Source: Ceratorhiza oryzae-sativae (Eukaryota > Basidiomycota > Agaricomycetes > Cantharellales > Ceratobasidiaceae). From it: a DNA stretch of 64,000 nt. The first letter of the stretch is position 1, and each line of letters begins with the position of its first letter. The notes under the pieces were generated by a model that saw nothing but the letters and a program-made list of their open reading frames with translations, did not search any database and was not told the DNA's origin. The DNA lies in the NCBI GenBank assembly GCA_030998015.1, contig JARWMV010000003.1, positions 434,001 through 498,000 of the forward strand. The letters run 5' to 3'. The translations under genes were made by a program, and so were the position numbers. This document shows positions 50,010 to 63,800 of this stretch, in pieces.

Positions 50010-52488
50010 CTTGAGCTCGCTGCGAGGGATTCATGTCTCCCCCCCAGTAGTCTTATAGTCCGGCCCAGGAGTCCCCCGCTCACTGCTACTCCGGGCGTAG
50101 CTGCTGGCCGTCTCTTGGGATTAATCTAAATTTATCGCTCAGTTGGACCATCGCTCCAGCTGTTGGGGACGGCAAGTGGTTTGGCTCCGTCGCCAGTCAG
50201 GTGACATCGGGCCAGGCGCGCAACAACCAGCGTATGGCGCGTTTTTGGATGTTCGACAAGCATATAACGCTTGTTGAATTTTACGGACAGACTTTAACAT
50301 ACCACAGACTATGCATTCGACTCTACTCGACGCGGTGGAAGACAGCCACTACCTCACGTGATGTGGAGAGGGATCACGTGTAGGCCTGCTAGCGCCAAGA
50401 CACTCCTGTCTCAGCTGCGCCTAGCTACCCTCCGCCGATGTGCCATTGGCTCTCGGCAAACTTGGTCCCGCCTTGGCGTCCGCACCACTGCATTTTAGGC
50501 CGAAAAGGCGGGGTCCAAGTACTTCCGTATCGGGACTCCTTGGTTGCCTCTCTGGCCTGCTTGTATGCATTGAGGGAATATGTAATGTTGTGAGAAACGA
50601 CGGTGGGTTCAACTGGCGAAAGAGCTTTGATACCCAGTACTAACATCTTTATACAAGTATGTCCATTGTGAACAATACATGAGCGGCAGAGCAAGGCAAG
50701 CTGTGTGTCGTCCTTCTGGTATACAAGTCACACGAATGCAAGCTTCAAATGAGTAGGCGGATAGGGCGTGCAGCGTGCAGTTTAAAATATTACATTATAA
50801 CGATGCTTCAGCGGGCATGGGGCACATGGAAGCCTAAACAGCGACCGTTGTGCTTTTGCCATTTTTTTAACCGGATGACAAAAGACTCTATGCTCCAGGT
50901 TCTGGTTCTGGCCAACCCTAAGCATAGGACGACCATAGCTTAGCACCCCAGTCCCTCGATTTCTCCACAGCTTGCTGGCAGCGCTCCCCTGATTCCATCT
51001 CCAAACCTAAATCTAAATCTATGAGGATAAATCTCTCTTCGTCTGTCGAACCCTCCGTGCCATATGATGACTGTGCAACACACTAGCCTTTATATACCAA
51101 GCTTCTGTTTCTCTGCCTGTGCTTGGCCTTGGAGCCGGTTTTGACGTGAATCCGAATCCCAACTTTCCTTGACATCCACAATCATCATTGATAATTCTGT
51201 CTCGAGCCGCTTGTTGAACGATATCGCGCATATATCGATAACATATCGATATTATACCCTTTGACATGTACAGCTTCCCATGTTATATATTTTATCTCCA
51301 CTTGTATGTATATCATCCTGCATATACGCCGATGAACTGTCTGTTCTTTCCTGTTGTGCGTTATATAAACTAACGTATGAGTTGCTTCAACTACAGCAAC
51401 ATTTCCCCCACCCTAGCACGGCTAGCTCAATCCGTTCTGCTGCACTGCGCTTTCGCGGGCAGAAATAGCAAGTGGAGTCTGATATCGGGTGGGCATAAAG
51501 GGGTAAGTCGAAGGGAAGAACGGCACAGTTTAAATTACGAGTGACAGCAGGCCCCCTCGAATCGCTGATTGTGCGGACGACTATGCTTCACAATCTCAGC
51601 GCCGATACATGGCCCCCTATCTCTTGTCTTTCCTGGCCCTGCCCCTTCACAAATAGTCGGCTGAAATTTTCAGAAACCTTCTTGGATATCTCTGAGCCAT
51701 CTCCAATACATTACAATGCTCACTTATTCTCGGCCCCTCGCAAAACATTATTCGTCCACCCACGACCCCAATCACTCGTCGTTTGGTGCATGGCGAATTA
51801 TTCCTGAATAACCCCCCTCCCCCGGTTCGCCGTTGCCCCAACTATTTCGACCCTCTAGATTTTGTATCAAATATCCCAAGCACGAGCATCCCTCAACCGT
51901 GGCCTAATTCTGTGAAACACTCGTGATACGCTATATGAAACTCCTCCCTGTCCACTTGTCTTGCCATACAGACGAAAGGACTGGTAATCAACTCTAAATT
52001 TGCGTAGCAATCCGCTTGTTGTACAATTCTTGGTGTAGCCGAGATACTCCCCGAAGAAGTGGGCAAGTCGCTATTGCACATTCGGGCGCATTTTATTCAA
52101 TACAAGTCATTGGAACATATGATCTAAAAACGCCGAGGGATAAACTTTGAACCATGCCTCATGTGTTTCTGGCCACGAGCCACAAAAATTTATGACCAAT
52201 TAGGTTGTGATTTTCGTGGAGACGAACAATCCTGTCTTGTAGAATACCACAACGACATATCTACCATAGACCTAGCCTAGATTTGGATATTTCACCCCCT
52301 TGGTTTGAATTTGCTTTGGCTCAGATGTCATTGTTCCGAATCACAACTGGGCTGGAGGATTTCGGCCCAAGCCCCAGAGGGCGGTAGCGGTGGCGATAAC
52401 CATGGTTACAAATACCGCATTCCGCACACATATTAACAGCTAAGCACAGCTTCCATTCGATGAAGGGACAAATTCAGAAAAATGTATG
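50010..52488. other. Intergenic region without a supported gene
   Basis: No ORF shows a known domain. Near 51240 the text ATATCGATAACATATCGATAT is locally palindromic. The region may hold the promoter of the membrane-protein gene and the 3' side of the F-box gene. No RNA gene was recognised. Confidence 0.35.
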
Positions 52489-54477
52489 TCATGGCACTCG
52501 ATTATCGTTTACGACGGCTTTAGCTTTACATTTGACACACGAGAGAGGGCTGTCTGGTTCAAGCGCATGTGAATAAGGGTTGAGCATTAATGCGTCAACC
52601 CTCATGTGGACGATCAATAATCGCACTGCCTCGCCACTGGCCATCATGCACCCCCAATCCGTTGGGACTTTGTCACAGCTGGCTTTCAAATCCCTGAGAA
52701 ATCTGAGCCGATCCGTCCAAAGTGTTTTGGCGTCTATGTCGTCGGGCGAGCCTGTTTGAGGTCGTGCCATTCATCCGGAGAAAAAGGGTTGATACTCGTA
52801 TAACTGATACAATGTCAGTGTTGCAGCATGCCATAGATTCAAGGTATCGGTTCGCTAGCATCTTCTGCTGTGTAGATCCCGTCGCTCGAGGAAGGAAGAG
52901 GGCTAAGCTTTACATTTGGCCACAGGGAGAAAATGTATCTGAAGAACATTTGGTCAGAACATTCACAATCAAGGACACATAGTTCCTACCTAAGAATATC
53001 AAGGTCATCTTGTAAGTGGAAGACCCAAATGAACTGCATTCCAGCAGTCGAAATGGTGATTCACGATATCGAGGAACATCGTTTAGATTGACCTCCAAGT
53101 GCAACCAAGCGACGGATTTTAATCCGTAAGACTTGGAGTCGCGCCATGTGGGCTTGGAATGTCTGCAAGTCTGACGTAGAGATTACGTGGTCTGGAAACC
53201 CAAGCTCCGTCAGATTCTCGAACATTTTCACCAGGCGTTTGGGTACATCGTCGCATTCGGATAGGCGCACACCCTTTATGTTCAATGCTTCAAGAGGCAG
53301 CTGTTTCAATACATCGAGGCCGATACCGGAATCATGAGCGCATCTGGACAATCTGTACTGAGCGATAATCTGCTAATCCAGGGGCTACGTTCGACGATCA
53401 ACGACAGATGGTCGAGAATATACTTTAAAAAATATTGTTCGGTATCGGCAACGCCTGGAGCGCGCTTAACCATGCTTGGACTCAACTCGAGCGAGATTAA
53501 CTTGTGAACCAGTATTGGCGTGTCCCAGAACACGTTAAATATTCCTGCGTCAATGGCGCCATATAACACTAAACTTCGAAGAGAAGGAAACGCTGCGCTG
53601 GGTAACTCTGGTATTGTGTATAGGTCCCTCGCTGTCTTTGAGTTGATTGCGATACCAAGATGCTCCAATAATGGCCAACCGGAAATGATATTGTAACAAG
53701 CCTGATCAAGAAACTCAAGGGATGTTGTGAAACTGACAAGGGGGTGGACGTTAGCAAAAACCACGCGAGGGCTGCGTTCGATTTGTGCATTTACTTCATC
53801 TAACAGGTGCTCTGGGATATTTGTGACAGAAGAAACGTGTACAGGTGGCCCCTCCATTGGGCGTCGGCATGATAGACAAAGAACTCAGGTTGGGGCATGA
53901 TTCAGATATCTTGTGCAGGATCAATGACGAGGCTGGCGCCGAAGCATGAGTCCTCAAATTGCCTATGCCTATCTCGAATTTGAAGCATATCAAAGATGGG
54001 GAGAAGAACATCGTAGCCCAGGGCAAATCGCCAGTCTCGGCTTTACAAGTGATACACGCAAGTTTGGGAAGTAGTACGTGTGATTGGGAATATGACCAGA
54101 GCGCGCGCATCTTGCGGAGGTCCAAAAGAGAGTATTGTCTGCCAAGTACAAGATGCTTGACCCATGGTGCATAGACATTGAACCGAGAGAGGTCGCAACC
54201 TGACCAGTGCCGGTCGATATCTTTGTAGCCCTTGTTGAGCATACTTGAGTGCATTCATTCAAAGACGCACCTGGGGGAACATCCAGGAGAGTGTGTAATC
54301 TATCAAACCCAACAACCGTTGAACGTCATCTACGCGTTTCCAGAGCAGTGGCATTATCATATGGAACAAGAGCCGACTCGAACAAGCCAAACTGATGGCA
54401 TCGCTGGGTTCTGTGTATTGATTGACGAGGTACACGAGCTCAGCAATTGCGAATATGTTGCGTGGGGTTGGCGACAT
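52489..54477 (-). CDS. F-box-like / leucine-rich protein, frame-broken as given
   Basis: Starts MSPTPRNIFAIAELVYLVNQ at 54477, with an F-box-like helix set (ISLACSSRLLFHMIMPLLWKRVDDV), then long repeats with LRR-like text (LEHLGIAINSK, FPSLRSLVLYG, LTELGFPDHVI, LPLEALNIKGV), ending AKAVVNDNRVP. Such proteins are abundant in Rhizoctonia-type genomes and recruit targets to SCF ubiquitin ligases; that role is family knowledge. At least three one-base shifts (near 53858 in GGGG, near 53345 and near 53105) interrupt the frame, and one 46-60 nt intron follows the F-box. It may be an intact gene with sequence errors or a young pseudogene. Confidence 0.6.
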
Positions 54478-54712
54478 GGTGGCATGTGGAAGAAGCGCCA
54501 AGTCACGATGGCAGCGCTTGTGCCGAGGCGCTAAGGAACAGGTTTGGGTGCGGACGCCGAGCACCGGCTCAGCCTGATCGCTATGCGACCAACAAATCTA
54601 GATGGTGTCTGGTAACACCAGGGTTTTGACCACGTGAAGATGGGATATTTTGCCATTTGCTGCGTTTTTGCACCAGCGACACCTGCGCCCGTCTCGAGTC
54701 AAGTAAACGACC

Positions 54713-55964
54713 ATGGGTGTCTTTGCCTACTACGATCCCGACACCGGCGCCCCAATCTACCACGTCATACCCAGCCCACAATCCGAATACCCACCGTCTT
54801 CCTTTGAATCAGAAACTGACTCATCAATGTCAACAATTCAGTCAGACGACTTGCCCGGTAAGACGCACGACAACCTTCATGGCTAAAGTCTGGAATAGGC
54901 CTCTCCCACAAGCAGGCTATTTGTTATGCACCATGGGCGCCAGCAGCCGGCGAGCGAAAACATTGCCAGGGTGTTTCCTTTTGATAACATCCGTCGATAT
55001 ATCCTTCGGTATCTTGTGAGCAGGTCTGGCTTTGGGGGCAATTACATTGGCCCGGTCAAGGAGTTGCTGGCACCCATCGATGGCCGGCGCCGGCAGGCAT
55101 TGGAATTAGGGACAAGGACTGGGACGTGGTGAGTGTTGACGATCTTCATCAAAACGTATCCGGCAGTCTTATAGCCGATGGGTTCGATTGATTGAAGGAT
55201 CCAGGCTATGGCCACGGAATTTCCGCATGTCCAGTTCCGGACGCTGGACGTAGTCCCAATGATGCCCCACGTACCATATCACAACATCATATTCGAAGTG
55301 TACGACTTCACCAAAGAGATTCAGCTAGAAGCGAGTCTCAGGATGCCGTCTTTCTCAATTTTATTTTGCTTGAGATAGTAAGCGGCATCCAAAATCTATT
55401 GGGATCAGTCTCGATAAACAGCTGCGTTGACTAGGTTAGAGACTATCGCACACTGCTGCGTGAAGTCTACCGTGTGCTCCGTCCGGGCGGACTGATCCAC
55501 ATACACGATTACAACCCGGGACTCTGGGACAGCGAAGAAATCACACTTTTAGCCCGACGCACAAACCCCGAAGGATGTCGTTACTTTGATTACGCCGACG
55601 ACACTTGCCCACCATAGGTATCGATCCAGATACGTGCGACAAGCTGCCGCAGTGGCTCGCCCCAGGCTCTGATGTCTGGGACAATAATCAAGGAGGGTTC
55701 AAAGACATCAAATCGGAGATGCGCCCGCGGCCGTATTTCCCGCACGATGGCTGTACGTGCATGAATCTCATTGAACCAACAATAGCGCCCTACTTGAGAC
55801 ATCTAACAATTTCATCTCTGCGAGATACTCTTGGCCTGGCGAAAGACATGGGACTAACGGACGAAGAGGCAGAAATTTTGATTAATGGAACGATTGGGGA
55901 GATCCAACAACATAAAAGCTGCCCGCTATGGAAAATATACTCTATATACGGAATAAAAAATTGA
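54713..55964 (+). CDS. SAM-dependent methyltransferase, LaeA/UMTA-like, copy 2
   Basis: Paralogue of the gene at 463-1719 with the same four-exon structure and intron positions (after DLPG, after RTGTW, and before VRDYRTLLREV). Motifs: LELGTRTGTW, TLDVVPM, FEVYDFT, ESQDAVFLN, REVYRVLRPGGLI, DPDTCDKLPQWLAP. Three one-base deletions relative to copy 1 break the frame: T-run near 54921, GC/GAG near 55337, and C-run near 55611. Adding one base to each run restores reading, so I keep it as CDS. If the losses are real it is a pseudogene. It is in the opposite orientation to copy 1. Confidence 0.7.
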
Positions 55965-56230
55965 GAACCGTGATGCCTGGTCACGCTGGCCCAATCATAA
56001 GTGAGTCTGTTGAGAAACCGATTCGAACATCCCGACCCTGTGTGCCAGGACAAATGTGTCCGTCCTTGACGCTTCTGGAGCGAGGCGCATGCACTCACTG
56101 GGCTGTGCCCATCTTATCTTCAATTAATCATCTCTTGAAGAATCACGTGACTAATGGGACAGGTCGAAATCTGAGTTTCCCGATGATGATCTCCGTTGTC
56201 ATCGTCGGCAGTCACAACTTGGAATAAACA

Positions 56231-57715
56231 ATGGACGAATTTACCCCTAATTCTGTGTCTGAAATACTACCTCCCGACGAAATGTTGAGAATATTCGGCA
56301 AGGTCAATATGCAGGTGGGCACGAGGTTTGTCGACTGGACAATAAATAAACTTCTCATAGCACCAATGGTTCGCTACTCAAAACGTGGTAACCGAAAAAA
56401 TACAAAGCGATAATATCATAGAATGTGAATACGTGTTGCTACAGTCCCTTTTCGGCATCTCGTCTCGCTTTATGATGTGCACATCACTCATACACCAATG
56501 ATCATGGCTGCCGAGTTCTCTCGATCGGCTACAGCCCGGCATTCTGATTTTACTACTAGCCAAGAGGAGCGTGGAGTGTTTGTCCTCCCCGAAAAAAATG
56601 TAAACGACCCTTGCTTTATTGGCTTCGACCAACTGACAGACGACTGTAGGGCGGGCGAAAAAAACGAGTTCGCGGGGCACTAGTCGCACAATTCGCTGCA
56701 AACGACCCAAAAGCATTCGCCGATGCCTGCGAACTCATACACACCCATGTTGACGGAGTTGATCTGAACTGCGGTAAGCCTTTTTTTTTTTTTTAGAACT
56801 TGAAGCGGGAGTTTTTGAGATACATAGGTTGTCCTCAATCTTGGGCATACGCGGAGCACGTCGGGTCGTGGTTACTACGACAACCTGATCGTGTCCGTGA
56901 TCTGGTTCGGGCTGCAAAGGACAGATTGGGATGGAGCTATCCGGTCTCGATTAAAGTTCGCGTAGATGCTGATCTTCAGTGGGTCTCGATCAATCGCCGC
57001 ATACTCTGACTGATCCCTTGTACATATTAGGCGCACACAACAGTTGATGGAAACAGGTAAAATTCTGTACTGTATATGTGGCCAATGTGCTCAATCTACG
57101 CCCTGTAGCCGTTCACGCTGGAGCAAGTTATATCACTGTCCACGGTCGTACACGGCATCAGGCTTCGACGCTTCCTGTCAATCTCCCAGCTATATCGTTC
57201 GCGCGAGGGTGTGTAAAAGGAGCTGTCCCAGTCATTGCAAAGTAAGGATTCGCTTAACAATTTGAATCGGCTTGGAAACTGAGTGCTTTGTGAACAGCGG
57301 GGATGCGTGGAGTGCCACTGAAAATGAAATAATTCGCCGTGAAACCGGATGCGAAGCTGTTATGTCCGCCAGGGGTTTACTCGCCAACCCGGTGCGTAAG
57401 GATTCATGTAGATAGCCGATTAGATTCTCTCTGACTTCTACCCAGGCATTGTTTTCCGGTTACGACGACTCCCATGTTAGCAGTACAGGTATATTAGGCA
57501 ATATATGTCCATTTAATACTCTCTGACCATTGCTGTAGCAATTCGTCAAATTAGGCACAGACTACGGGCTAGTATTCGCTATCTTCCATCGACATCTCGC
57601 ATATATGCTCGAATCCCGTTTCCCATCCAGGGCTGAGCGAACATTGTTCTCATCCTTGGCTTCTCATGCGAGCTTTGTGGATTATCTAGAGGCCAGGGGT
57701 GTTGTATGTACTTGA
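56231..57715 (+). CDS. DUS4: tRNA-dihydrouridine synthase, Dus4 type
   Basis: FMN enzyme that reduces uridine 20a/20b of tRNA (family knowledge). Visible motifs: LLIAPMVRYSK, PFRHLVSLYDVHITHTPMIMA, FSRSATARHSDF, LVAQFAANDPKAFADA, VDGVDLNCGCPQ with the catalytic Cys region, SIKVRVDADL, ITVHGRTRHQ, PVIANGDAWS, MSARGLLANPALFSG, and the C-terminal DYGLVFAIFHRHLAYMLE. About eight exons, introns 50-60 nt. A single base is missing from an A-run at about 56600 next to a splice donor (8 A expected, 7 seen). Stop TGA at 57713. One intron near 56780 has a T-run of 14. Confidence 0.88.
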
Positions 57716-57959
57716 TCAAGTGGGTTGTCTGAATAAACATTATGTGAGCACCTCTTTCCATGGAATCCGATGTTCGGGGAATTGTCTAAATGGCTCATCT
57801 TCGACGCGCTCTTGGACGAATGCGCCGGAGATAGGTTACTTGTATAACCGATGGACGCATTCACCTGCATTCGTCCTGATTAATCACCTGCTAATTGATT
57901 CGGCCAACGCTGACCGAGTAGTAGTATTATCACCACCACCACGACTCCATATTCCTACC

Positions 57960-59232
57960 ATGGGCGCTGCCTCAAAGAGAATCACTCGTCGTACGCGTAC
58001 GACAATCAACAATTCGCTGGCTTTCCTCTCTCGTTATCTCTCGACGGACAAGCGGTCTCTGTTTCCCTTTCTCCCTCGTCCGATCAAGCTATTAATCTTT
58101 CTAGTCTTCTTGATCAACGTACGGAGCTGGCCTGGAGCCTGGCATGGTTAGTTCTGCTTCCCTCCGAGCGCCACATCTTCGCTCACCGTGACTAGGGCGC
58201 TTGTTTACCCCTGTCCTCCGATTCTGGTTTAACAAGATTCTCTCGACGTGGCAGAATAAAGACGACTTTTGGACCAAAGTCAGCCCTATCGGCCGCACCC
58301 TCTTGCCAAGCGCAGATGGAAAAGACAAGGGCATCCAGATTGTTTCCCAGTGCTGGGCCGGTTCGTACTCTTTCGCAAGCATCACTGCGTCACTCAGATA
58401 ACGTAACGCCTGCCCCCCTCTTCACAGCCCGGATGACTGCGACTGGAACGGCCATATGTCTAATTCGTGTTATGCCAAGAACCTTGATCCGCTTCGCATG
58501 TTTGTTCGAACCGAGTGGTTGCCTGCGTTGTTCGAGGATGGCGGGTGGGTCGCCCTTGCTGGTAGGTTTGGCCATGCGGCTGCGTGCGGAAGAGGACGAC
58601 GAGGCAAGACATGCAGGGGAACATTACCACTTTATTCGTGAAATCCCTCTAGGCGCGAACTATGAAATCCGAGTGAGCGTAGGCGGGTGGGAAAAGAAAT
58701 GGCACGTCCAACCTCTCCAACCCGTTCGCCGATCAATTGAGAAACCAAACGCTAATCCCAGATCTACCTCGTCGCCAAATTCGTCACTTACCCACCTCAC
58801 TCGCATCATCCTCCAAGCGCAAACACAATCCCGACGTCGCGCCAGCTCAAGACACACGACGAGGACGGGGCGCTGATTCATTGCATTGCGGTCTCGACTA
58901 TATGCGCCAAGCACGGTCGGGTGACTATCCCACCCAAGGTGGCCTTTGCGATGGCTGGATTTTCGTTGTCTGAACGTATGCCCCGTGTTTATCCCCCTCT
59001 TTTTGCTTATATCTTCATCGATACAATTATGATAGCCGGCTCGGACACAAACTGGAAACGCGCCACCGCGATTCGTGCACGTGGTCGCGAAGCCGTGCAA
59101 AAGTTCTTGCGAGGCGGATGGAAGGACGAAGAACCTTGGTGGGAGGCGAGTGCGCAAGTGGAGCGTGAGAGGGCGAAGCGGGTCGAGCTTTTGGAGCCGC
59201 TTGGGAGGGGTATGGATGGATTGAGAATGTGA
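57960..59232 (+). CDS. THEM6-like hot-dog (thioesterase-fold) membrane protein
   Basis: Exons give an N-terminal membrane segment (IKLLIFLVFLINVRSWPG) and then the family block DDCDWNGHMSNSCYAKNLD, GGWVALAG, EHYHFIREIPLGANYEIRVSVGGW, KKWHIYLVAKFVTYPP, EDGALIHCIAVSTICAKHGRVTIPP, and a helical C-terminus (REAVQKFLRGGWKDEEPWW). DWNGHMSNS-YAK is the THEM6/4HBT-like signature with the active-site Asp and His. The substrate is unknown, probably an acyl thioester or lipid at a membrane. One base appears to be missing at a GG/GGG donor near 58359. The donor after KKWH is GTCCAA, a weak match. Confidence 0.75.
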
Positions 59233-59384
59233 TGTGATGCATGTATTCTATGGTGTGGAGCGTAAGAATCTACATGAACCTGATGCCCGAATAAGAATGC
59301 TTTCAATATAATCCCATAGGCCTGCTATGCCATGGACCTGGGTCCCTTGTGTCCCAATATGATAAACCCCAAACCCAGATAGAT

Positions 59385-60588
59385 CTATAGTGAAATGTAA
59401 ACAGAACCGAGGCCGCTGAGGTTGCCAAAGTCGTCGTATAATGTCGAGGCGTTGCCGGTGAATGCTGTTCCGACAGGGTCGTTGTATGCGAATAGCGTGG
59501 GCGAAGATGCAATAAAGAACGCGTACTGGGGCGTGACTGTATGTTATCTTGGTGTGAGACGGAGTTATAGGCTTGAGACGTACGTATTGGACAAATGCGG
59601 CGTTGTCAAGGTACGGCATTGCCTGTCTCATGAATCCTTCTTGATCGGCTTGTGTCGCTGGTGATTGGAGTGCGAACTCGCTTATGATGATCTGAGCTTT
59701 TCGTTAGTACCATTTTTTTCTGTTACTGGGAGGTAGGAATCACGAACCGGATAGCCGGGGAACTGCGCATGCGCGTTTTCGACTTGAGCTTGAAATTCCG
59801 GAAAAGCCGCACCGTACCAGTGAATGTTGATATAGTCGATGAAACACTATAGATGGACGATTGAGAAAGGAACCGAGAGGAATGAAAGATTAGGGCATAC
59901 TTTTCCTGCGCAAGCATTCAAGAATTGAGCAAGCCAATCGAGACCTTGTCCTGGAGCTTTGCTCGAAGTCACAGCCGGCGCAGCTTTTTCTAGTCAAAAG
60001 CAACAACACATAAGCCACATCGTATACAAAGAGCTCAAAGGCCAAACTCACTGATATTCAACGGATTGATATACTGGATATACCACGCTGCCGCATCCGC
60101 AGGTGAAACGCCCATCATATCAGGCTCGTTGAGGGTCAAGACAGTATTCCATCCCTGGTCTGCTGCTCGGGCTTGGAGCTGAGCAATGGGCGAAGACGGA
60201 CAGTCGAGACACCGTTGGGTACCCATCCAGTTTAGGTTACTGTTCCGATCGAAGGAATTCTCGTTTGTGAGGGGTCTAGACTTTTCAAGGGACTAGGGTG
60301 GCTTACTAGGTTTTCAAGGGACGCCATGTCTCCCAGTTGTACATCCTGCCGCCAGGGCTCAATATGAGGACGTGAACAGCGGACAGAGGGGAGAGGAAAT
60401 GTTACCAAGTGACTTGGGAGCAGGCGAGTCGCACTGGATCGAGTGGGGTGTTTTCGTTGACTAAATCGGGAATGAGCACTATTTGCCTTTTTGAATTATT
60501 GATCGAAACACTCACACCAGGGCCAGGCAATGCCACGTTTTCCGATAACAACGTGTATCAGAGTAAAGAGAACGAAAACGGTGGACAT
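59385..60588 (-). CDS. GH128 (Asl1-like) beta-1,3-glucanase, second copy
   Basis: Eight exons (60588-60516, 60460-60406, 60345-60307, 60239-60052, 59989-59901, 59846-59748, 59691-59584, 59525-59385) join without error to 263 residues. Signal peptide MSTVFVLFTLIHVVIG, then RGIAWPWFNENTPLDP, WMYNWETW, VLTLNEPDMMGVSPADAA (acid/base Glu), CFIDYINIHWYG, PIIISEFAL (nucleophile Glu), and the end TLYDDFGNLSGLGSVYISL. No C-terminal membrane tail, so likely secreted free, unlike the copy at 31.8 kb. Exon structure also differs, so the two are old paralogues. Frame and splice sites are fully consistent. Confidence 0.88.
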
Positions 60589-60859
60589 GATAGAAAATGA
60601 GCGTAGAGAGGGGAGAGCCAAGGGGCCAAGGGATCGCACGCGGCCGTATTTATAGCAGTGGAGCCTATCAAGCCGAGCGAGTGGGGTCGATCCGCACACG
60701 AAGTCTCCGGGATTCATCCTCGGGGAAAAAAAACTTGCACATGGCGAGCTCTGTATGCGTGTTGTCCCAACACAGCCACAGGGTAGCGCGACTGGTGGGT
60801 GTTGGAACTGTTTGATCTCGACCATCATCGTTAATTATTGTCAGGTGATTGTCCTCGGA

Positions 60860-63800
60860 ATGGCTTCGAGACGACCACCACAGCCGGCTCGGCCGATCCT
60901 CAAACACCGCCCGCCACCCAAGACGGGCATGTTTTCCTCCATTTTCAGCGTCGTCTCGCGCGAGTTTGAGTCGTTTGTTGACAACGTCCGGGGTGTCGAT
61001 CGCGAGGTGCGTCGTTTGTTCAATTGGATCGTTATCTCGCTCATAAGTTGGCAGGAGAGCGGCGTGCATAGCCGGCCTGAAAAGACGCTTCCTAGACGAT
61101 CAGTCCGCCAGTCGCCATCGCGGTTTAAACCCAAGCCGTACTCTCGCCCGTCGCCTAAACGAGGTTTGTCCATTCACCATCGCCCGGAAGTCAAATGCTA
61201 ACAATAGTAGCAGCGATAGCGCCCCTCCCCAAGAAACGCAAAGTGCCCGGAGCGTTCTTCAGCTCTCCCGCGTCATCCATTGCTCCCACCCCCCAAGCCG
61301 GCCGATACCTCCCCGACGAAGACTACCGGTTTAATCCAAGATTGGAGGCTGTTGCCGAGTCGTCTCGGTCAGCGGAGGAGTCCCAGGATGATCAAGGGGA
61401 GGAGGACGAGGAGGGGGAGGGGGAACAGGAGGAGGAGGAGGAGGAGGAGGAGGAGGAGGCCGTGGAAGAGGATGAAGACGGCGACCAAGCACGACACGTC
61501 CGCTTCGCATCCAACATTCCCAGCCCAGCCGTCCGCCGCCCAGTCCGAACGTCCCTCAAACCAACATCGACATCCGGCGCAACTCCCTTCCAGCCGAAAT
61601 CGTCAGGTACGACCGCCTTCCCGCCCACGAAAAACGCCCAAGAGCTAATTACCCACGACAAAGGAACGGCCAAGGGGAAAGGAAAAGCGACCGCAGATCA
61701 AATTGCGCTCTGGGAACGCGAGGCAGAGGATCGAGCGTGGGGTCGGGTTGCCGGAGACTCGACCATCGCCACACTGGAAGAAGAGCTGCTTGGCGCAGAG
61801 AGTCGGTTGGAAGCCGCCAAGGCTCAGTATCATGGCCAACACAGTTCGGACGAGGATGAGCCAGAGGAGAGTTTCCAGGTTGTGCTTCATCCGAGAGATG
61901 GAGGTGGGACTGCCCAGTCGATTCCTGGTGCGGATGATTCGATGAGGCGGTATAGCCTACGGAGGAGAGCGGTAGTGGATGAGACGCCTGTGCCGGCGAG
62001 AAGGAGAGCACCAAAGGGTACGATTGTTCCGCTTGGGAGACCAAAGGAGCCGTTATCTGTTCGGGCCGAGTCAATACAACCACAGCAGCAGCATCCACAA
62101 CAGCCGATTTCGCCTCCGCCTGTTCCGGGCGATTCACCGCTAGCTGAGAAAACCTTGCAGCAAACCATGTCTCCTGTTCAACAACGAACCCCCGCCCCGG
62201 CTCCATATCAAACCCCCGCTCCTGCCCCTACCCCTGCCCCTGCCCCCGCCCCTACTCCTGCGCCAGCCCAGCCACAACGGCTACTTCCTTCCCCAACTCT
62301 TGCCACGCCTAAACCCTCTGCAGCTCGACCCTTGAGCCCAAAACTAAAACTCAGCACCGAATCACCACGCAAATCCAACCCGAACCGGTCCCCTACCCGA
62401 TCTCCACCGCAAATCAATCCGAGCACGGGCAAGACCGAGCTGAGCAAGATGCGCGAGGTTGAGTTTACGGTTATTAGTGATAGCAGTGACGAGGATGAGC
62501 AAGAGCGGGAGCAAGATGAAGCAGGAACCCAAGAGACCGAGAGTCGTCCGCGGACGAGTCCTGGGTTGAGTTCGGTGCGAACGTCGACGCCGAGGCGGGA
62601 GATTGATCCTGCGTCGATTCCGTTGCCTCCGACGCCCGAGGATAAGCGGACAATTCGGGCACTGGAGGCGGAGGTTAAGCGATTGCGTGAAGAGGTATGT
62701 CTGCAATTTTTTTTGAGTTCTTTGCGGCTCATCCTGTCTGCGTGCAGCTCGCTAGGAGAGACCAACAACTTGAAGCAAGCATCTCAATGGATACCCCGCC
62801 TCCCCCGCCTCCTCCCCCGCCGCCGCCACCACCACCACCACCTCCACCTGCGGCACAGACCGGTCGGACTTGGAAAGTTGCTCGGCCTACCGAGATAGAT
62901 GTGATCGACGAGGAAGAGTATGACGAGGATGGCGAGTACCGGCCAAAGAGCGATTTGGATAGGGCTCTTACTGTGATGCGTGCTGGATTAAAGGTGCGCC
63001 TAGCAAAAAAAATATCGAACGGAGGTCCACCAAACTAATCAGGTCTATAGCAAGCACCCGTGCATACACCTGGTAACACATCTAAATTAGCCATGGCGAA
63101 GACTCCAGCCGTACCCGCCGAGTCCATGGCCGCGTTTTTGGAAGAGATGAAAACGATCAAACTTAAATCCCGTCTTGCCCCTACTCCTGGCCGCAATGCT
63201 TCAACCAGAGCGAAAGAGGAGGAAGAGCCCGGGGATCAGAGCTTGGGCAGTATCGTGTTTGGTCCTCGGTTCAGGAGCGGAATGCCCAGCCCTCGAGCGT
63301 TGCGCGCGAATACGAGTGTGACTGCGGCAGAGACCAGTGGAAAGCTCGCATTTCCGATCAAGCTTCGTAAGACCGATTCGGGTGCCGCGTTGTTCGGGGA
63401 AAAGAGGGTGCTGCCTGCTGTTGGGGGTGCGAAGCGAAAACGAGACGAAGGGGTTCTTCGTGCGTGCATTTCACCCGTTTCGCGATCGAGGCTAACCTGG
63501 TTGATAGAATCGACCGTTCGAAGGCGGTTGAATGATGAAAAGGACAAGGACCGGGAGGTGCCCACCCCGTCTTTGTGCTCGGACACGACAGAACAGGAGG
63601 TGGACGAGAGAGTGCTGTTTACGCCCCCGATTGAAGTCAAGCGGGTTGGCGTGATCGAGAAGGAGAAGACTGTTCGACCAGTTGCACAGGCTGAGACAAG
63701 TGTGCGATCGACCAAGGAGCAAGGGAATAATAGTGTGGCCTCCGCTCGGGGCAAGGGTATCTCGAGGTCAACAGAAAAGGGTACACTTGGGTTGGGTGAC

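Noticed and set aside
54713..55964. Calling methyltransferase copy 2 a pseudogene outright
   Set aside because: All three breaks are single-base losses in runs, the same kind seen in FOX2 and DUS4, so error is at least as likely.
61220..61250. Vector contamination because of the SV40-type PKKRKV signal
   Set aside because: It lies in a continuous spliced frame with host-like codons and no flanking vector sequence.
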